From Microbacterium sp. SL75 (GTDB lineage: Bacteria > Actinomycetota > Actinomycetes > Actinomycetales > Microbacteriaceae): 64,000 nt of DNA. Positions 7,928 through 17,062 of this stretch are shown in pieces. A program made the position numbers and the translations under genes. The stretch is taken from assembly GCF_026625865.1 (NCBI RefSeq), contig NZ_CP113067.1, positions 3,100,001-3,164,000 of the forward strand. The letters run 5' to 3'. The notes under the pieces were generated by a model. The model was not told the origin of the DNA, searched no databases, and saw only the letters and a list, made by a program, of their open reading frames with translations. Every line of letters begins with the position of its first letter. Position 1 is the first letter of the stretch.

Positions 7928-9643
7928 TCAGATCCCGAGATCGCCCTCGAACTGCGCCGCCTCGAGGCGAGCCTTGACCGTCCCCAGGAAACGGGCCGCG
8001 TCGGCGCCATCGATGATGCGGTGATCGTACGACAGCGCGAGGTACACGTACGAGCGCACCGCGATGGCGTCCTTTCCGTCGACCGAGACGATTCCCGGCT
8101 TCTTCACCACGGCGCCGAGGCCGAGGATCGCCGACTGGGGCAGGAACACGATGGGCGTGTCGAACAGCGCGCCGCGCGAACCGGTGTTGGTCAGCGTGAA
8201 GGTGCCACCGGCGAGCTCGTCGGGCTTCAGCTTGTTGTCGCGCGTGCGGGCAGCGAGGTCGGCGATCTCGCGCGCGAGCTGGGCGATGTTCTTGTCACCG
8301 GCGTCCTTGACCACCGGCGTCAGCAGGCCGCGCTCGGTGTCGACGGCGATCGAGACGTTCTCGTGAGCCGGGTAGACGATCTCGTCGCCCTCGACCGTGG
8401 AGTTGATGATCGGGTAGGCCTTGAGGCCCTCGATAGCCGCGATGGCGAAGAACGGCAGGAACGAGAGCTTGTCGCCCGTCTTCTGCTGGAACTCGCCCTT
8501 CATGCGATCGCGCAGGGCGGCGAGCTTCGTCACGTCGACCTCGACGACAGTGGTCAGCTGGGCCGTGGCCTGCATCGATGCGACGGCGCGCTCGGCGATG
8601 ACCTTGCGCAGACGCGACATCTTCTGCGTGGTGCCGCGAAGCGGCGAGACCTCGACGGGGGCGGCAGCAACGGGAGCCGCAGCGGCGGGAGCCGCCGCCG
8701 GAGCCGACTTCGCGGCCTCGGCGGCCTTGAGAACGTCTTCCTTGCGGATGCGTCCACCGACGCCGCTGCCCTTGACCGAGGCCAGGTCGACGCCCTGCTG
8801 CTGAGCGAGGCGACGCACGAGCGGGGTCACGTAGGTGATGTCGTCGTTCGACGACGCGGCGGGAGCCTGCTCGACGGGCTTCTCGGCGGCGGGCGCGGGA
8901 GCCGCAGGCTTCTCTTCCGCGGCGGGGGCGGGCTGCTCGGCAGGCTTCTGCTCGGCCGCGGGCTGTTCCACCGGCTTCTCCTCGGCGGCGGGCGCCGGGG
9001 CCTCGGGCTGAGCGGCCGGGGCCGCACCGCTGCCGATGCGCGCGAGAGCGGCACCGACGTTGACCGTCTCGTCCTCCTGCACGAGGATCTCCTGCAGCGT
9101 GCCGGCGACCGGCGAAGGGATCTCGGTGTCGACCTTGTCGGTCGAGATCTCGAGGAGGGGCTCGTCGACCGCGACGTCATCGCCGACGGCCTTCAGCCAA
9201 CGGGTGACGGTGCCCTCGATGACGCTCTCACCGAGCTCCGGAAGCTTCACCTCGGTCGAGTCGCCGGCGGCGGCCGGAGCCGACTGCTCGGCGGGAGCCG
9301 CCTGCTCGGCCGGAGCGGACTCGGCGGGAGCGGCCTCTTCCGCGGGCGCGGACTCCTGCTCGGCGGGAGCCGCCTGCGGGGCGTCGTCGGACGACGCAGC
9401 GCCCGAGCCGTCACCGATCTTCGCGAGGACCGCGCCGACCTCGACCGTCTCGTCTTCTTGGACCAGGATCTCCTCGATCACGCCCGAGATGGGCGAGGGG
9501 ATCTCGGTGTCGACCTTGTCGGTCGAGATCTCCAGCAGACCCTCGTCCTCCTGGACGGTGTCACCGACCTGCTTGAGCCAGCGGGTGACCGTTCCCTCGG
9601 TGACGCTCTCGCCGAGAGCGGGGAGGACGACGGAAGTGCTCAT
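7928..9643 (-). CDS. sucB: 2-oxo acid dehydrogenase E2 component (dihydrolipoamide succinyl/acetyltransferase)
   Basis: A 571-residue E2 core enzyme with two N-terminal lipoyl domains. The lipoylation lysines lie in identical ISTDKVDTE contexts at Lys43 and about Lys170. Ala/Pro/Glu-rich linkers lead to a peripheral-subunit-binding domain ([14 protein letters not shown] to [10 protein letters not shown]). The C-terminal catalytic domain carries SYDHRIIDG near residue 540. It transfers an acyl group from lipoamide to CoA. lpdA, the E3 gene, lies 53 bp downstream on the same strand, so the pair likely shares a transcript. Whether it works in the 2-oxoglutarate or pyruvate complex is not settled by sequence; the two-domain form is usually annotated SucB in this family. 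AAGGAG precedes the start. Confidence 0.95.
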   Translation of the reverse strand: MSTSVVLPALGESVTEGTVTRWLKQVGDTVQEDEGLLEISTDKVDTEIPSPISGVIEEILVQEDETVEVGAVLAKIGDGSGAASSDDAPQAAPAEQESAPAEEAAPAESAPAEQAAPAEQSAPAAAGDSTEVKLPELGESVIEGTVTRWLKAVGDDVAVDEPLLEISTDKVDTEIPSPVAGTLQEILVQEDETVNVGAALARIGSGAAPAAQPEAPAPAAEEKPVEQPAAEQKPAEQPAPAAEEKPAAPAPAAEKPVEQAPAASSNDDITYVTPLVRRLAQQQGVDLASVKGSGVGGRIRKEDVLKAAEAAKSAPAAAPAAAAPVAAAPVEVSPLRGTTQKMSRLRKVIAERAVASMQATAQLTTVVEVDVTKLAALRDRMKGEFQQKTGDKLSFLPFFAIAAIEGLKAYPIINSTVEGDEIVYPAHENVSIAVDTERGLLTPVVKDAGDKNIAQLAREIADLAARTRDNKLKPDELAGGTFTLTNTGSRGALFDTPIVFLPQSAILGLGAVVKKPGIVSVDGKDAIAVRSYVYLALSYDHRIIDGADAARFLGTVKARLEAAQFEGDLGI

Positions 9644-9696
9644 GGGTATGTCTCCTTCGTACCGGATGCGGTACCTAGCTTAGTGACCGGTTGCGG

Positions 9697-11070
9697 TCAG
9701 AGTGCGTGCAGGGGCTTGCCCGCGAGGGCCAGGAAGGCCTCGCCGAGCGCCTCGCTCTGGGTGGGGTGTGCGTGGACGAACGGCGCGATGTCCTCGGGGT
9801 GGGCTTCCCAGCCCACCGCGAGTTGCGCTTCCGAGATCAATTCGCCGACGCGATCGCCCACCAGGTGGGCACCGACGACGGGCCCGTCGACACGCCGGAC
9901 GATCTTCACGATGCCCGAGGTACCGATGATCTCGCTGCGGCCGTTTCCGGCCAGGTTGTATTCGTACGCCTTCACGGCATCGGATCCGTAACGATCCTGA
10001 GCCTGCGCCTCGGTCAGTCCGACGGACGCGACCTCGGGGTGGGAGTAGGCGACGCGGGGTACGTCGACATCGGGAACGAGCACGGGCGAAAGACCCGCGA
10101 TCTCCTCCGCGACGAAGATGCCCTGCTGGAAGCCGCGGTGCGCGAGTTGCAGACCCGGCACGATGTCGCCCACGGCCCACACGTGGGCAGCGGCGGTGCG
10201 CAGACGCTCGTCGGTCTGGACGAAGCCTCGGTCGAGCACGACCCCGGCCTCTTCGTAACCGAGCCCGGCGGTGACGGGACCTCGTCCGACCGCGACCAGG
10301 ACGTAGTCGGCCACGAGTTCCGAACCGTCGTCGAGGGTCACCGTCACGGAGCCCGCGGTCTGCGCGAGCGAGGCGAAGCGTCGCCCCAGCTGGAAAGCGA
10401 TCCCGCGCTTGCGGAACGCCCGCTCGAGAGCCTTGCTGGATGCCACGTCCTCCGCCGGCAGCAGATGCGGAAGCGCCTCGATGATCGTGACGTCCACGCC
10501 GAACGAACGCCAGACACTGGCGAACTCGACGCCGATCACGCCACCGCCGAGAACGATCACGCGCTCGGGGATCACGTCGAGCTCGAGCGCCTGCTCGCTC
10601 GTCAGCACACGTCCACCGACATCGAGACCGGGCAGGCTGCGGCTGTACGAGCCGGTCGCGAGAATGACGTCGGTGCCGCGATAGAGGTCGTCGCCGACGC
10701 GCACCGCGGGTCCGGCCTCGAGCGAGCCCTCGCCGCGGACCACGCGGATGCCGTGGGCCGAGATCAACCCCTCGAGCCCTTTGAACTTCTTGGCGACGAT
10801 GCCCTCGCGGTACGAGCGCACCCGCACCGGGTCGATGCCCGAGAAGGTCACGTCGACGCCGATATCGGCTGCGCCGCGGGCGGCGTCGGCGACCTCTCCG
10901 GCGTGCAGCAGCGCTTTGGTGGGGATGCAGCCGCGGTGCAGGCACGTTCCGCCGAGCTTGTTCTTCTCGACGAGCACCACATCTTTGCCCAGCTCGGCGA
11001 GGCGCAGAGCTGCGGCGTACCCGCCGCTTCCCCCGCCGAGCACGACGACGTCGGCGGTGTACTCGGTCAC
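9697..11070 (-). CDS. lpdA: Dihydrolipoyl dehydrogenase (E3)
   Basis: A 457-residue FAD flavoprotein that reoxidises dihydrolipoamide with NAD+. It has the FAD-binding GGGSGGYAAA motif at residues 12-21, the redox disulfide Cys43/Cys48 in GGTCLHRGCIPTK, the NAD-binding GGGVIGVEFAS motif, the second FAD motif VWAVGDI, and the C-terminal HAHPTQSE catalytic dyad (His435, Glu440). The GTG start at 11070 overlaps the pepA stop by 4 nt and begins at the first beta strand; the open frame upstream is not homologous. Order on this strand is pepA-lpdA-sucB. Confidence 0.96.
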   Translation of the reverse strand: MTEYTADVVVLGGGSGGYAAALRLAELGKDVVLVEKNKLGGTCLHRGCIPTKALLHAGEVADAARGAADIGVDVTFSGIDPVRVRSYREGIVAKKFKGLEGLISAHGIRVVRGEGSLEAGPAVRVGDDLYRGTDVILATGSYSRSLPGLDVGGRVLTSEQALELDVIPERVIVLGGGVIGVEFASVWRSFGVDVTIIEALPHLLPAEDVASSKALERAFRKRGIAFQLGRRFASLAQTAGSVTVTLDDGSELVADYVLVAVGRGPVTAGLGYEEAGVVLDRGFVQTDERLRTAAAHVWAVGDIVPGLQLAHRGFQQGIFVAEEIAGLSPVLVPDVDVPRVAYSHPEVASVGLTEAQAQDRYGSDAVKAYEYNLAGNGRSEIIGTSGIVKIVRRVDGPVVGAHLVGDRVGELISEAQLAVGWEAHPEDIAPFVHAHPTQSEALGEAFLALAGKPLHAL

Positions 11071-12533
11071 CGCGCGCCGTCCGTGGCCAGCATCTCGACG
11101 AGCGAGCGGACCGTTGCTCCCGTCACGCCCTTGTCGGTGTAGCCGAACGGTGCGGACTTGTTCATTCCCACTCCGGCGATGTCGAGGTGCACCCACGGGA
11201 TGCGGGGGGCGTCGGCCTCCGCAGAGACGCGGCCGACGAAGTGACGGAGGAAGAGCCCGGCGAACAGCGAGCCGCCCGCGGGGTCTCCGATCTTCGCGTT
11301 CTGCAGGTCCGCAATGGGGGAGTCGAGGTCATCGACCATGTGGTCGGGCAGCGGCAGCTGCCAGGCGAGTTCTGCCGTGCGGGCCGATGCCGCGAGGTAC
11401 TTCGCCACCGCGTCGTCGTCGCCCATCACGCCGGTGTGGCGGTTGCCGAGCGCCACGGTGATGGCGCCCGTCAGGGTGGCGACGTCGACGATGAGATCGG
11501 GGTTCTCGCGGCTGGCCGCAGCGAGGCCGTCGGCGAGCACCAGGCGCCCCTCGGCGTCGGTGTTCAGTACCTCGACCGTGGTGCCGTCGAGGGTGCGCAG
11601 CACGTCGCCCGGGCGCGTCGCACGGCCCGACGGCATGTTGTCGGCGATGCAGAGCCAGGCGCTGACGTGGACGGGCAACTGCATCTCGGCCGCGGCCTTG
11701 AGTACCGCCAGCACCGTCGCAGCGCCGCACATGTCGTATTTCATTCCGACCATCGATGCCGGCGGCTTCAGGGAGAGACCACCGGTGTCGAACGTGATGC
11801 CCTTGCCGACCAGAGCGACGTGGCGCTCGGCACCGGCGGGGGAGTAGTCGAGGCGCACCATGCGCGGCGGGCGATCCGACCCCTGACCCACGCCGAGGAT
11901 GCCGCCGTAACCACCCTCGCGCAGGGCGGTCTCGTCGAGCACCTCGACCTCGACGGGGAGACCCTCGACGGCCTTGACGGCGGCGTCGGCGAAGTCGGAC
12001 GGGCCGAGCCACTCGGCGGGCGTCGTGACGAGGTCCTTCACCAGAGCCACGGCTCCGGCGACGGCCGCGACCGCCGCGGCGTCGGCGTCAGCGGGCGCCT
12101 CCTCGGCGACGACGGTCACGCGCGTGGCGCGCACCTTCGCGGCCTTCTTCTTGTAGTCGGCGAAACGGTAACCGCCCAGGGCGGCGCCCTCGGCGATCGG
12201 GCGCCAGGCGGAGGAGGCGAGCGACTGCACGGCGATGTGCTCGAAGCCGGTCAGCTGACGAAGACCGGTGCCCGCGGCGTCGCGAAGCGCGGCCTCGGTG
12301 GGGTTCGCACCCGCACCTGCGACGGCGACCGGTGTCGCCACTCCCGGGACGTGAACCCGCTGGAACGATCCGGCGGCACCGGTGAACCCGACCGCCGACA
12401 GAGCCGACCCGAGACCTTCCCAACCGTCGGGATCCGGGGATCCCTCCGAAAGGGTGGGAACGATCAGCAGGATCGCATCGGCGTCGGACTCGAGAGCGGG
12501 GGCGTGGGTGTACGCCACGGAGGGAAACGGCAT
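11067..12533 (-). CDS. pepA: Leucyl aminopeptidase (M17 family)
   Basis: A 488-residue cytosolic aminopeptidase. The M17 signature NTDAEGRLVLADGL is intact, as are the metal-binding GKGITFDTGGLSLKP and MKYDMCGAATVL segments, so both zinc sites and the catalytic lysine and arginine are present. It removes N-terminal residues in peptide turnover. The ATG at 12533 is preferred over the one at 12542 because a TAGGAT -10 element ends 7 nt upstream, giving a leaderless start. Its stop overlaps the lpdA start, linking peptide recycling to the E2/E3 genes in one operon. Confidence 0.95.
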   Translation of the reverse strand: MPFPSVAYTHAPALESDADAILLIVPTLSEGSPDPDGWEGLGSALSAVGFTGAAGSFQRVHVPGVATPVAVAGAGANPTEAALRDAAGTGLRQLTGFEHIAVQSLASSAWRPIAEGAALGGYRFADYKKKAAKVRATRVTVVAEEAPADADAAAVAAVAGAVALVKDLVTTPAEWLGPSDFADAAVKAVEGLPVEVEVLDETALREGGYGGILGVGQGSDRPPRMVRLDYSPAGAERHVALVGKGITFDTGGLSLKPPASMVGMKYDMCGAATVLAVLKAAAEMQLPVHVSAWLCIADNMPSGRATRPGDVLRTLDGTTVEVLNTDAEGRLVLADGLAAASRENPDLIVDVATLTGAITVALGNRHTGVMGDDDAVAKYLAASARTAELAWQLPLPDHMVDDLDSPIADLQNAKIGDPAGGSLFAGLFLRHFVGRVSAEADAPRIPWVHLDIAGVGMNKSAPFGYTDKGVTGATVRSLVEMLATDGAR

Positions 12534-12540
12534 GGCATCC

Positions 12541-12546
12541 ATCCTA
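12541..12546 (-). promoter_or_regulatory. -10 element (TAGGAT) of pepA
   Basis: On the pepA strand TAGGAT is followed by seven bases and then the ATG at 12533. The hexamer overlaps the alternative ATG at 12542, which argues against that longer start. Confidence 0.45.
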
Positions 12547-12605
12547 GGTTCGAGCGTGTTCGCTAGGAGCGGGACGCACCGCGACCGACGCATCCGGCAC
12601 GCTCG

Positions 12606-12611
12606 TAGAGT
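12606..12611 (+). promoter_or_regulatory. -10 element (TAGAGT) of the PAC2 gene
   Basis: TAGAGT ends 6 nt before the ATG at 12618. No other plausible ribosome binding site is present, so the transcript is predicted leaderless. Confidence 0.5.
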
Positions 12612-12617
12612 GGAGAC

Positions 12618-13544
12618 ATGCGTTCCTCCGCCCCGCTGTACGACCGCGCCCCCGCGGCGCCACCCGTGCCGTCGGGCCTGCCGCTCGTGATCGCACTGAC
12701 CGGTTTCACGGATGCCGGTGGGGCGGTGACCCGACTGGTCGAGTACTTCCGCAACGACGTGCAGCCCAACGCCCTCTTCGTCTTCGACAACGACTCGCTT
12801 CTGGACTACCGCGCGCGTCGCCCGGCGATCACCTTCGTCGAAGACCACCTCACCGACTTCCGTCCGGCGCGCCTCGAGCTCTCGCTCGCGCACGACTCAC
12901 TCGGACAGCCGTTCCTCCTTCTTGCGGGGTACGAGCCCGACTTCCTCTGGGAAGCGTTCGCCGAAACCGTTCTCGAGCTGTCGGCGGGTCTGCAGGTGTC
13001 GTCGATCACCTGGGTGCACGCCATCCCCATGCCGGTGCCGCACACGCGCCCCATCGGCACCACCGTCAGCGGGACGCGCCCCGACCTCGCCGAGGCGCAC
13101 TCCGTCTGGCGTCCGCACACGCAGGTCCCCTCGACCGCGGGCCATCTGCTCGAGTACCGCTTCGCGGAAGCCGGCGCCAAGGTCGCTGGTTTCGCGCTCC
13201 TCGTTCCGCACTATCTCGGTGATACCGAGTACCCCGCTGCGGCCCTCGCCGCCCTCGACAGCCTTACGGTCGCAACCGGTCTGGTGTTCGCAGGCGAAGT
13301 GCTCCGCGAAGAGAACCGCGAATTTCTCGGCAAGGTGACCGAGCAGGTCGAGGCGAGCGACGAGCTGACCCGCATGCTGGAGAACCTCGAGGAGCGCTAC
13401 GACGCCTACATGGCGGGCTCCACGCAGGCCACCCCGATCATCCACACGGGCGATCTCCCCAGCGCCGACGAACTGGCCGCCGAGCTGGAGCGCTTCCTCG
13501 CCACCCGGCCCGGCGACGACGATCGCCGCGGCAAGCTCGGCTGA
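12618..13544 (+). CDS. PAC2 family protein
   Basis: A 308-residue protein of the PAC2 (proteasome assembly chaperone 2-like) family of actinobacteria. Typical segments are the GFTDAGGAVTRLVEYF opening, the FDNDSLLDYRARRP stretch and the SITWVHAIPMPVPHTRP strand region. A C-terminal helical part (EQVEASDELTRMLENLEERYDAYM) could form a coiled coil. The bacterial proteins have no firmly established function. A conserved position upstream of sigA is typical of this order. It is divergent from pepA. Confidence 0.9.
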   Translation: MRSSAPLYDRAPAAPPVPSGLPLVIALTGFTDAGGAVTRLVEYFRNDVQPNALFVFDNDSLLDYRARRPAITFVEDHLTDFRPARLELSLAHDSLGQPFLLLAGYEPDFLWEAFAETVLELSAGLQVSSITWVHAIPMPVPHTRPIGTTVSGTRPDLAEAHSVWRPHTQVPSTAGHLLEYRFAEAGAKVAGFALLVPHYLGDTEYPAAALAALDSLTVATGLVFAGEVLREENREFLGKVTEQVEASDELTRMLENLEERYDAYMAGSTQATPIIHTGDLPSADELAAELERFLATRPGDDDRRGKLG

Positions 13545-13581
13545 GATCGGTCCTGCACCGCACGTTCCCGGTTGCCGAGAA

Positions 13582-13603
13582 GAAGGCATCCGGGAATGCC
13601 TTC
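13582..13603 (+). terminator. Terminator-like hairpin after the PAC2 gene
   Basis: An 8-bp perfect stem (13582-13589 with 13596-13603) with a 6-nt loop begins 38 nt after the stop. The 200 nt beyond it before sigA hold no gene and probably form the sigA promoter and leader; I see no convincing -35/-10 pair in it. Confidence 0.45.
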
Positions 13604-13803
13604 CTGCTCGCGGACGTTGTCTACGCATAGATCCCAGGCCCACGTCAAGTCCCGGTCCGGGAATGTGAGACAATGAAGAACCTGACCCGTTGTCAACCGG
13701 ACCAGGAGCCCCCGCTCCTCGGTTCGGGACTTGACAAGGGTCTTACTAGTGTCCGAGAACGACCGGTGGCCGTGCAGCGTGCGTTCCCGGTGAAAGGCGA
13801 AAC

Positions 13804-15126
13804 GTGGCAGACACGACAACCAAGACCCGCTCCCGGAGTGCGAAGGACACCGAACTCGAGAACTCCGAGGAGACCGTGACGGCGTCGAAGACGACGACCG
13901 CCAAGAAGGCCCCCGCGAAGAAGGCTCCGGCCAAGGCCAAGGCGGCCCCCGCCAAGGCGAAGACGAAGGCCAAGAAGGACGACGACCTCGAAGAAGACGA
14001 GGAAGACGTCGAAGTGGGCGATGTCGAGATCGACGACGCCGACGACAGCGACGACTCCGACGACGCGGCCAAGACAGACGCGAAGAAGTCCGACGACGAC
14101 GACGAGGACGAGACCCCGGCGGCGCCCGCCGAGGCCCTCCCCACCGGCGCGATCGTCATCTCGTCGAGCGACGAGGACGACGTCCCCGTCTACTCCGCGC
14201 AGATCACGGGCGCGACCGCCGACCCGGTCAAGGACTACCTGAAGCAGATCGGCAAGGTTCCGCTGCTGAACGCGGCCGAAGAGGTCGAGCTCGCCATGCG
14301 CATCGAGGCGGGTCTGTTCGCCGAAGAGAAGCTGTCGAACATGACCGCGGCCGAGAAGACGAGCCAACTCGGTCTCGATCTGCAGTGGGTCGCCCGTGAC
14401 GGTCAGCGTGCTAAGAGCCACCTGCTCGGCGCCAACCTCCGCCTGGTCGTCTCGCTCGCCAAGCGCTACACCGGTCGCGGCATGCAGTTCCTCGACCTGA
14501 TCCAGGAAGGCAACCTGGGCCTCATCCGTGCCGTCGAGAAGTTCGACTACACCAAGGGCTTCAAGTTCTCGACCTACGCCACCTGGTGGATCCGTCAGGC
14601 GATCACGCGTGCCATGGCCGACCAGGCCCGTACCATCCGTATCCCCGTGCACATGGTCGAGGTCATCAACAAGCTGGCTCGCGTTCAGCGCCAGATGCTG
14701 CAGGACCTCGGTCGCGAACCCACTCCGGAAGAACTGTCGCGCGAACTCGACATGACCCCCGAGAAGGTCATCGAGGTTCAGAAGTACGGCCGCGAGCCCA
14801 TCTCCCTGCACACCCCTCTCGGCGAGGACGGCGACAGCGAGTTCGGTGACCTCATCGAGGACACCGAGGCTGTCGTCCCGGCCGACGCGGTGGGCTTCAC
14901 CATGCTGCAGCGCCAGCTCGAGTCGCTCCTCGACTCGCTCAGCGAGCGCGAGGCGGGCGTGATCCGCATGCGCTTCGGCCTCGGCGACGGTCAGCCCAAG
15001 ACCCTCGACCAGATCGGCGACACGTTCGGCGTCACGCGCGAGCGTATCCGTCAGATCGAGTCGAAGACGATGGCGAAGCTGCGTCACCCGAGCCGTTCGC
15101 AGTCGCTTCGGGACTACCTCGAATGA
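13804..15126 (+). CDS. sigA: Primary sigma factor, SigA/HrdB type
   Basis: A 440-residue housekeeping sigma-70. Residues 1-135 are a low-complexity extension, first Lys/Ala rich and then strongly acidic, as in other actinobacterial primary sigma factors. Region 1.2 begins at [16 protein letters not shown]. Region 2 contains [25 protein letters not shown] and the -10-binding [11 protein letters not shown]. Regions 3 and 4 follow, ending with the [20 protein letters not shown] helix-turn-helix that reads the -35. The GTG start gives [10 protein letters not shown]. The stop overlaps the next start by 4 nt (ATGA). Confidence 0.97.
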   Translation: MADTTTKTRSRSAKDTELENSEETVTASKTTTAKKAPAKKAPAKAKAAPAKAKTKAKKDDDLEEDEEDVEVGDVEIDDADDSDDSDDAAKTDAKKSDDDDEDETPAAPAEALPTGAIVISSSDEDDVPVYSAQITGATADPVKDYLKQIGKVPLLNAAEEVELAMRIEAGLFAEEKLSNMTAAEKTSQLGLDLQWVARDGQRAKSHLLGANLRLVVSLAKRYTGRGMQFLDLIQEGNLGLIRAVEKFDYTKGFKFSTYATWWIRQAITRAMADQARTIRIPVHMVEVINKLARVQRQMLQDLGREPTPEELSRELDMTPEKVIEVQKYGREPISLHTPLGEDGDSEFGDLIEDTEAVVPADAVGFTMLQRQLESLLDSLSEREAGVIRMRFGLGDGQPKTLDQIGDTFGVTRERIRQIESKTMAKLRHPSRSQSLRDYLE

Positions 15127-15821
15127 GCGCGGAGGCCAACGCCGGCAAGGCGCTCACCGTCACCGTCGAGGGCACCTCGTACGCTCGCATCCCGATCCGC
15201 ACGCGGGTCGTCATGCCGGGTGACGACCTCGACGCCTTCATCCTCGAGTACGCGAAGGATGCCGTGCAGCCGGGCGACCTGCTGTTCGTCACCGAGAAGA
15301 TCGTCGCCATCACGCAGGGTCGTTCGTTCAAACTCGACACCATCAAGCCCCGAAAGCTGGCTCTGTTCCTGTCGAAGTACGTCACTCGCACGCCGTACGG
15401 CATCGGTCTCGGCATGCCCGAGACCATGGAGATGGCCCTGCGCGAATGCGGAACGCCCCGCATCCTGTTCGCCGCCGCCGTCTCGGCCGTGACCAAGGCG
15501 ATGGGTCGCAAGGGCGACTTCTACCGCATCGCCGGCGACAAGGCGCGCGCGATCGACGGCCCCACCAAGGGCACGATCCCGCCGTACAACCAGGCCGTCG
15601 TCCTCGGCCCTGAGCGTCCTCGCGAGGTCGCCGCGCGCCTGAAGTCGCTGCTCGGCGGTGACCTGCAGGTTGCCGTGGTCGACATCAACGACCTCGGTGG
15701 CAACATCCTCGGCTCCACGATGGACAAGGCCGGCGAGAAGCGTCTCGTCGCAATCCTGAAGGACAACCCGCTCGGCCAGGGACACGAGTCCACGCCGCTG
15801 GGTATCGTCCGCCACAGCTGA
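15123..15821 (+). CDS. F420-0:gamma-glutamyl ligase-like (CofE family) protein
   Basis: A 232-residue protein related to CofE/FbiB-type ligases. It opens with a [17 protein letters not shown] segment, continues with [17 protein letters not shown] and ends with a conserved acidic region ([15 protein letters not shown]). CofE adds glutamates to coenzyme F420. No other F420 biosynthesis gene is nearby and the protein lacks the FbiB nitroreductase extension, so its substrate is uncertain. The ATG overlaps the sigA stop, so its translation is likely coupled to that of the primary sigma factor. Confidence 0.82.
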   Translation: MSAEANAGKALTVTVEGTSYARIPIRTRVVMPGDDLDAFILEYAKDAVQPGDLLFVTEKIVAITQGRSFKLDTIKPRKLALFLSKYVTRTPYGIGLGMPETMEMALRECGTPRILFAAAVSAVTKAMGRKGDFYRIAGDKARAIDGPTKGTIPPYNQAVVLGPERPREVAARLKSLLGGDLQVAVVDINDLGGNILGSTMDKAGEKRLVAILKDNPLGQGHESTPLGIVRHS

Positions 15822-15831
15822 GACCATCCGA

Positions 15832-15871
15832 CGAGAAGGCCCGCTCCCGTTCCGGGGAGCGGGCCTTCTCG
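15832..15871. terminator. Terminator after the sigA operon (17-bp stem)
   Basis: A perfect 17-bp inverted repeat (15832-15848 with 15855-15871) with a 6-nt loop lies 11 nt after the operon's last stop. Confidence 0.82.
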
Positions 15872-15947
15872 CTATCCGGATGCCGCGGGGCACGCGGCGA
15901 AGACGGCGACCGCCCACGCGCGCCGGGCACCGAGTCCAGGGCCCACG

Positions 15948-15984
15948 CGAAAGGCCCGCCCCCGACGCGGGAAGCGGGCCTTCG
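15948..15984 (-). terminator. Terminator of the ATP-grasp gene
   Basis: A 9-bp perfect stem (15951-15959 with 15974-15982) extended by outer CG pairs lies just past the ATP-grasp stop on the minus strand. Confidence 0.6.
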
Positions 15985-15995
15985 TACGCGCGGGG

Positions 15996-17018
15996 TCAGA
16001 ACCCGATGGCGGCCTGGTAGCGCGGCTTGTGGCCGGTGCGGATTCCGGTGACGCTCGGCTTGTTCTCGTACACGCCGGCGCCCCAGTTGCCCTCGACGAG
16101 CACGGGTCCGTCGGGGCCGACGACGATGTCCCAGCCGACGTACTGCACCTGGGGCACGACGCGCGCGACCCGGTCGACGAACGCCTTCACGTCGTCGATC
16201 ATCGGCAGCTGGAAGTCGGCGATGCGCGCTCCCGAGTCGGGGTGCAGCTCGTGCACATGCCCGTGCGAGTCGTAGCCGGCGCCGAGGGCGTGGCCGTTCT
16301 CGTCGAGCATCGTGTAGAAGCCGCCGAAAGTCATCTGGTCGCTGACCGCTCCGCGGCCGAACTTCTGCGCCATCGCGAGGATGTGCGTCTTGTCTCCATC
16401 GAAGAAGGCCGTGACGCGCGTGGTGTTGACCGTGCCGGGGCAGACGGCCGCGAGGTCGTCGTGCTGGCGGATGACCTCTTCGACGAGGATCTCGCCGCGC
16501 TCGAGCAGCCCGCGGTGGAACTGCTCCCAGTCCTCGACCTCGGCCGCGTGGTAGCGGTGCACGCCGGTTCCGGCCTGACCGACCGGCTCCTTCGTGACGA
16601 TGGTGCCGAGACGCTCGGTGAAGGCGCGCAGCTCGTCGGCGTTGTCTGCGTCGACCACCATCCACTCGCGGCGGAGGAACTCGCTGAACGTGCGGTCGAA
16701 CTCGACCTTGTCCTGGAAGAGGCCGCGGTAGTCGGGGTGGTCGTACTTCTGCGAGATCTGGTTCGACACCGGATGCGTCATGTAGGTGGCGCGCTCGGCG
16801 GGGGTGAGGATCGCGAAGTCGTAGTCGATGTAGTCCTGGAAGCCGACGTTCTTCACACCCGCTTGGAACAGCATGTCGGCGACGACGAGCGGCAGGGCCT
16901 TGCCGTGCTGGGCCGAGGCTTCTTTGGCGCGTTCGACGACGGATCCGACGTCGATGCGGCGGGCGCGTCCGGCGAGGTAGCGAAGGCGCGTGACGGGGGA
17001 GAAACCCTGCTGAGGCAT
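15996..17018 (-). CDS. Sugar-transfer-associated ATP-grasp family protein
   Basis: A 340-residue protein resembling the ATPgrasp_ST family, predicted to act in cell-surface polymer synthesis. ATP-grasp hallmarks are the TIVTKEPVGQAGTGV lysine/glycine loop near residue 140, the GEILVEEVIRQH hinge, and the C-terminal metal and ATP ligands in YVGWDIVVGPDGPVLVEGNWGAG. ATP-grasp enzymes form acyl-phosphates and ligate them to amines or other nucleophiles; the substrate here is unknown. It diverges from two alanine-racemase-like genes across 44 bp with overlapping -10 elements, suggesting joint expression and perhaps a common cell-wall pathway. The ATG has CCGGAG 4 nt upstream. Confidence 0.8.
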   Translation of the reverse strand: MPQQGFSPVTRLRYLAGRARRIDVGSVVERAKEASAQHGKALPLVVADMLFQAGVKNVGFQDYIDYDFAILTPAERATYMTHPVSNQISQKYDHPDYRGLFQDKVEFDRTFSEFLRREWMVVDADNADELRAFTERLGTIVTKEPVGQAGTGVHRYHAAEVEDWEQFHRGLLERGEILVEEVIRQHDDLAAVCPGTVNTTRVTAFFDGDKTHILAMAQKFGRGAVSDQMTFGGFYTMLDENGHALGAGYDSHGHVHELHPDSGARIADFQLPMIDDVKAFVDRVARVVPQVQYVGWDIVVGPDGPVLVEGNWGAGVYENKPSVTGIRTGHKPRYQAAIGF

Positions 17019-17050
17019 GTGGCTCCGGGGTCGGGGAAGGAGGACCCCGT

Positions 17051-17057
17051 TAGTCTA
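17051..17057. promoter_or_regulatory. Symmetric divergent -10 elements (TAGTCTA)
   Basis: Read rightward, TAGTCT (17051-17056) ends 6 nt before the GTG at 17063. Read leftward, TAGACT (17057-17052) lies 34 bp before the ATP-grasp ATG. The two hexamers overlap almost completely, so one site could fire both ways. Confidence 0.45.
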
Positions 17058-17062
17058 AAGGG

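Noticed and set aside
9036..9683. Plus-strand Ser/Ala-rich frame opposite the lipoyl domains of sucB
   Set aside because: Its repeats reflect the duplicated lipoyl domains and Ala/Pro linkers of sucB on the other strand.
13618..13760. TTGACA at 13731 and TACTAGT at 13744 as a sigA promoter
   Set aside because: The spacer is only 7 bp, far from the 16-18 bp needed; no alternative -10 at the right distance.
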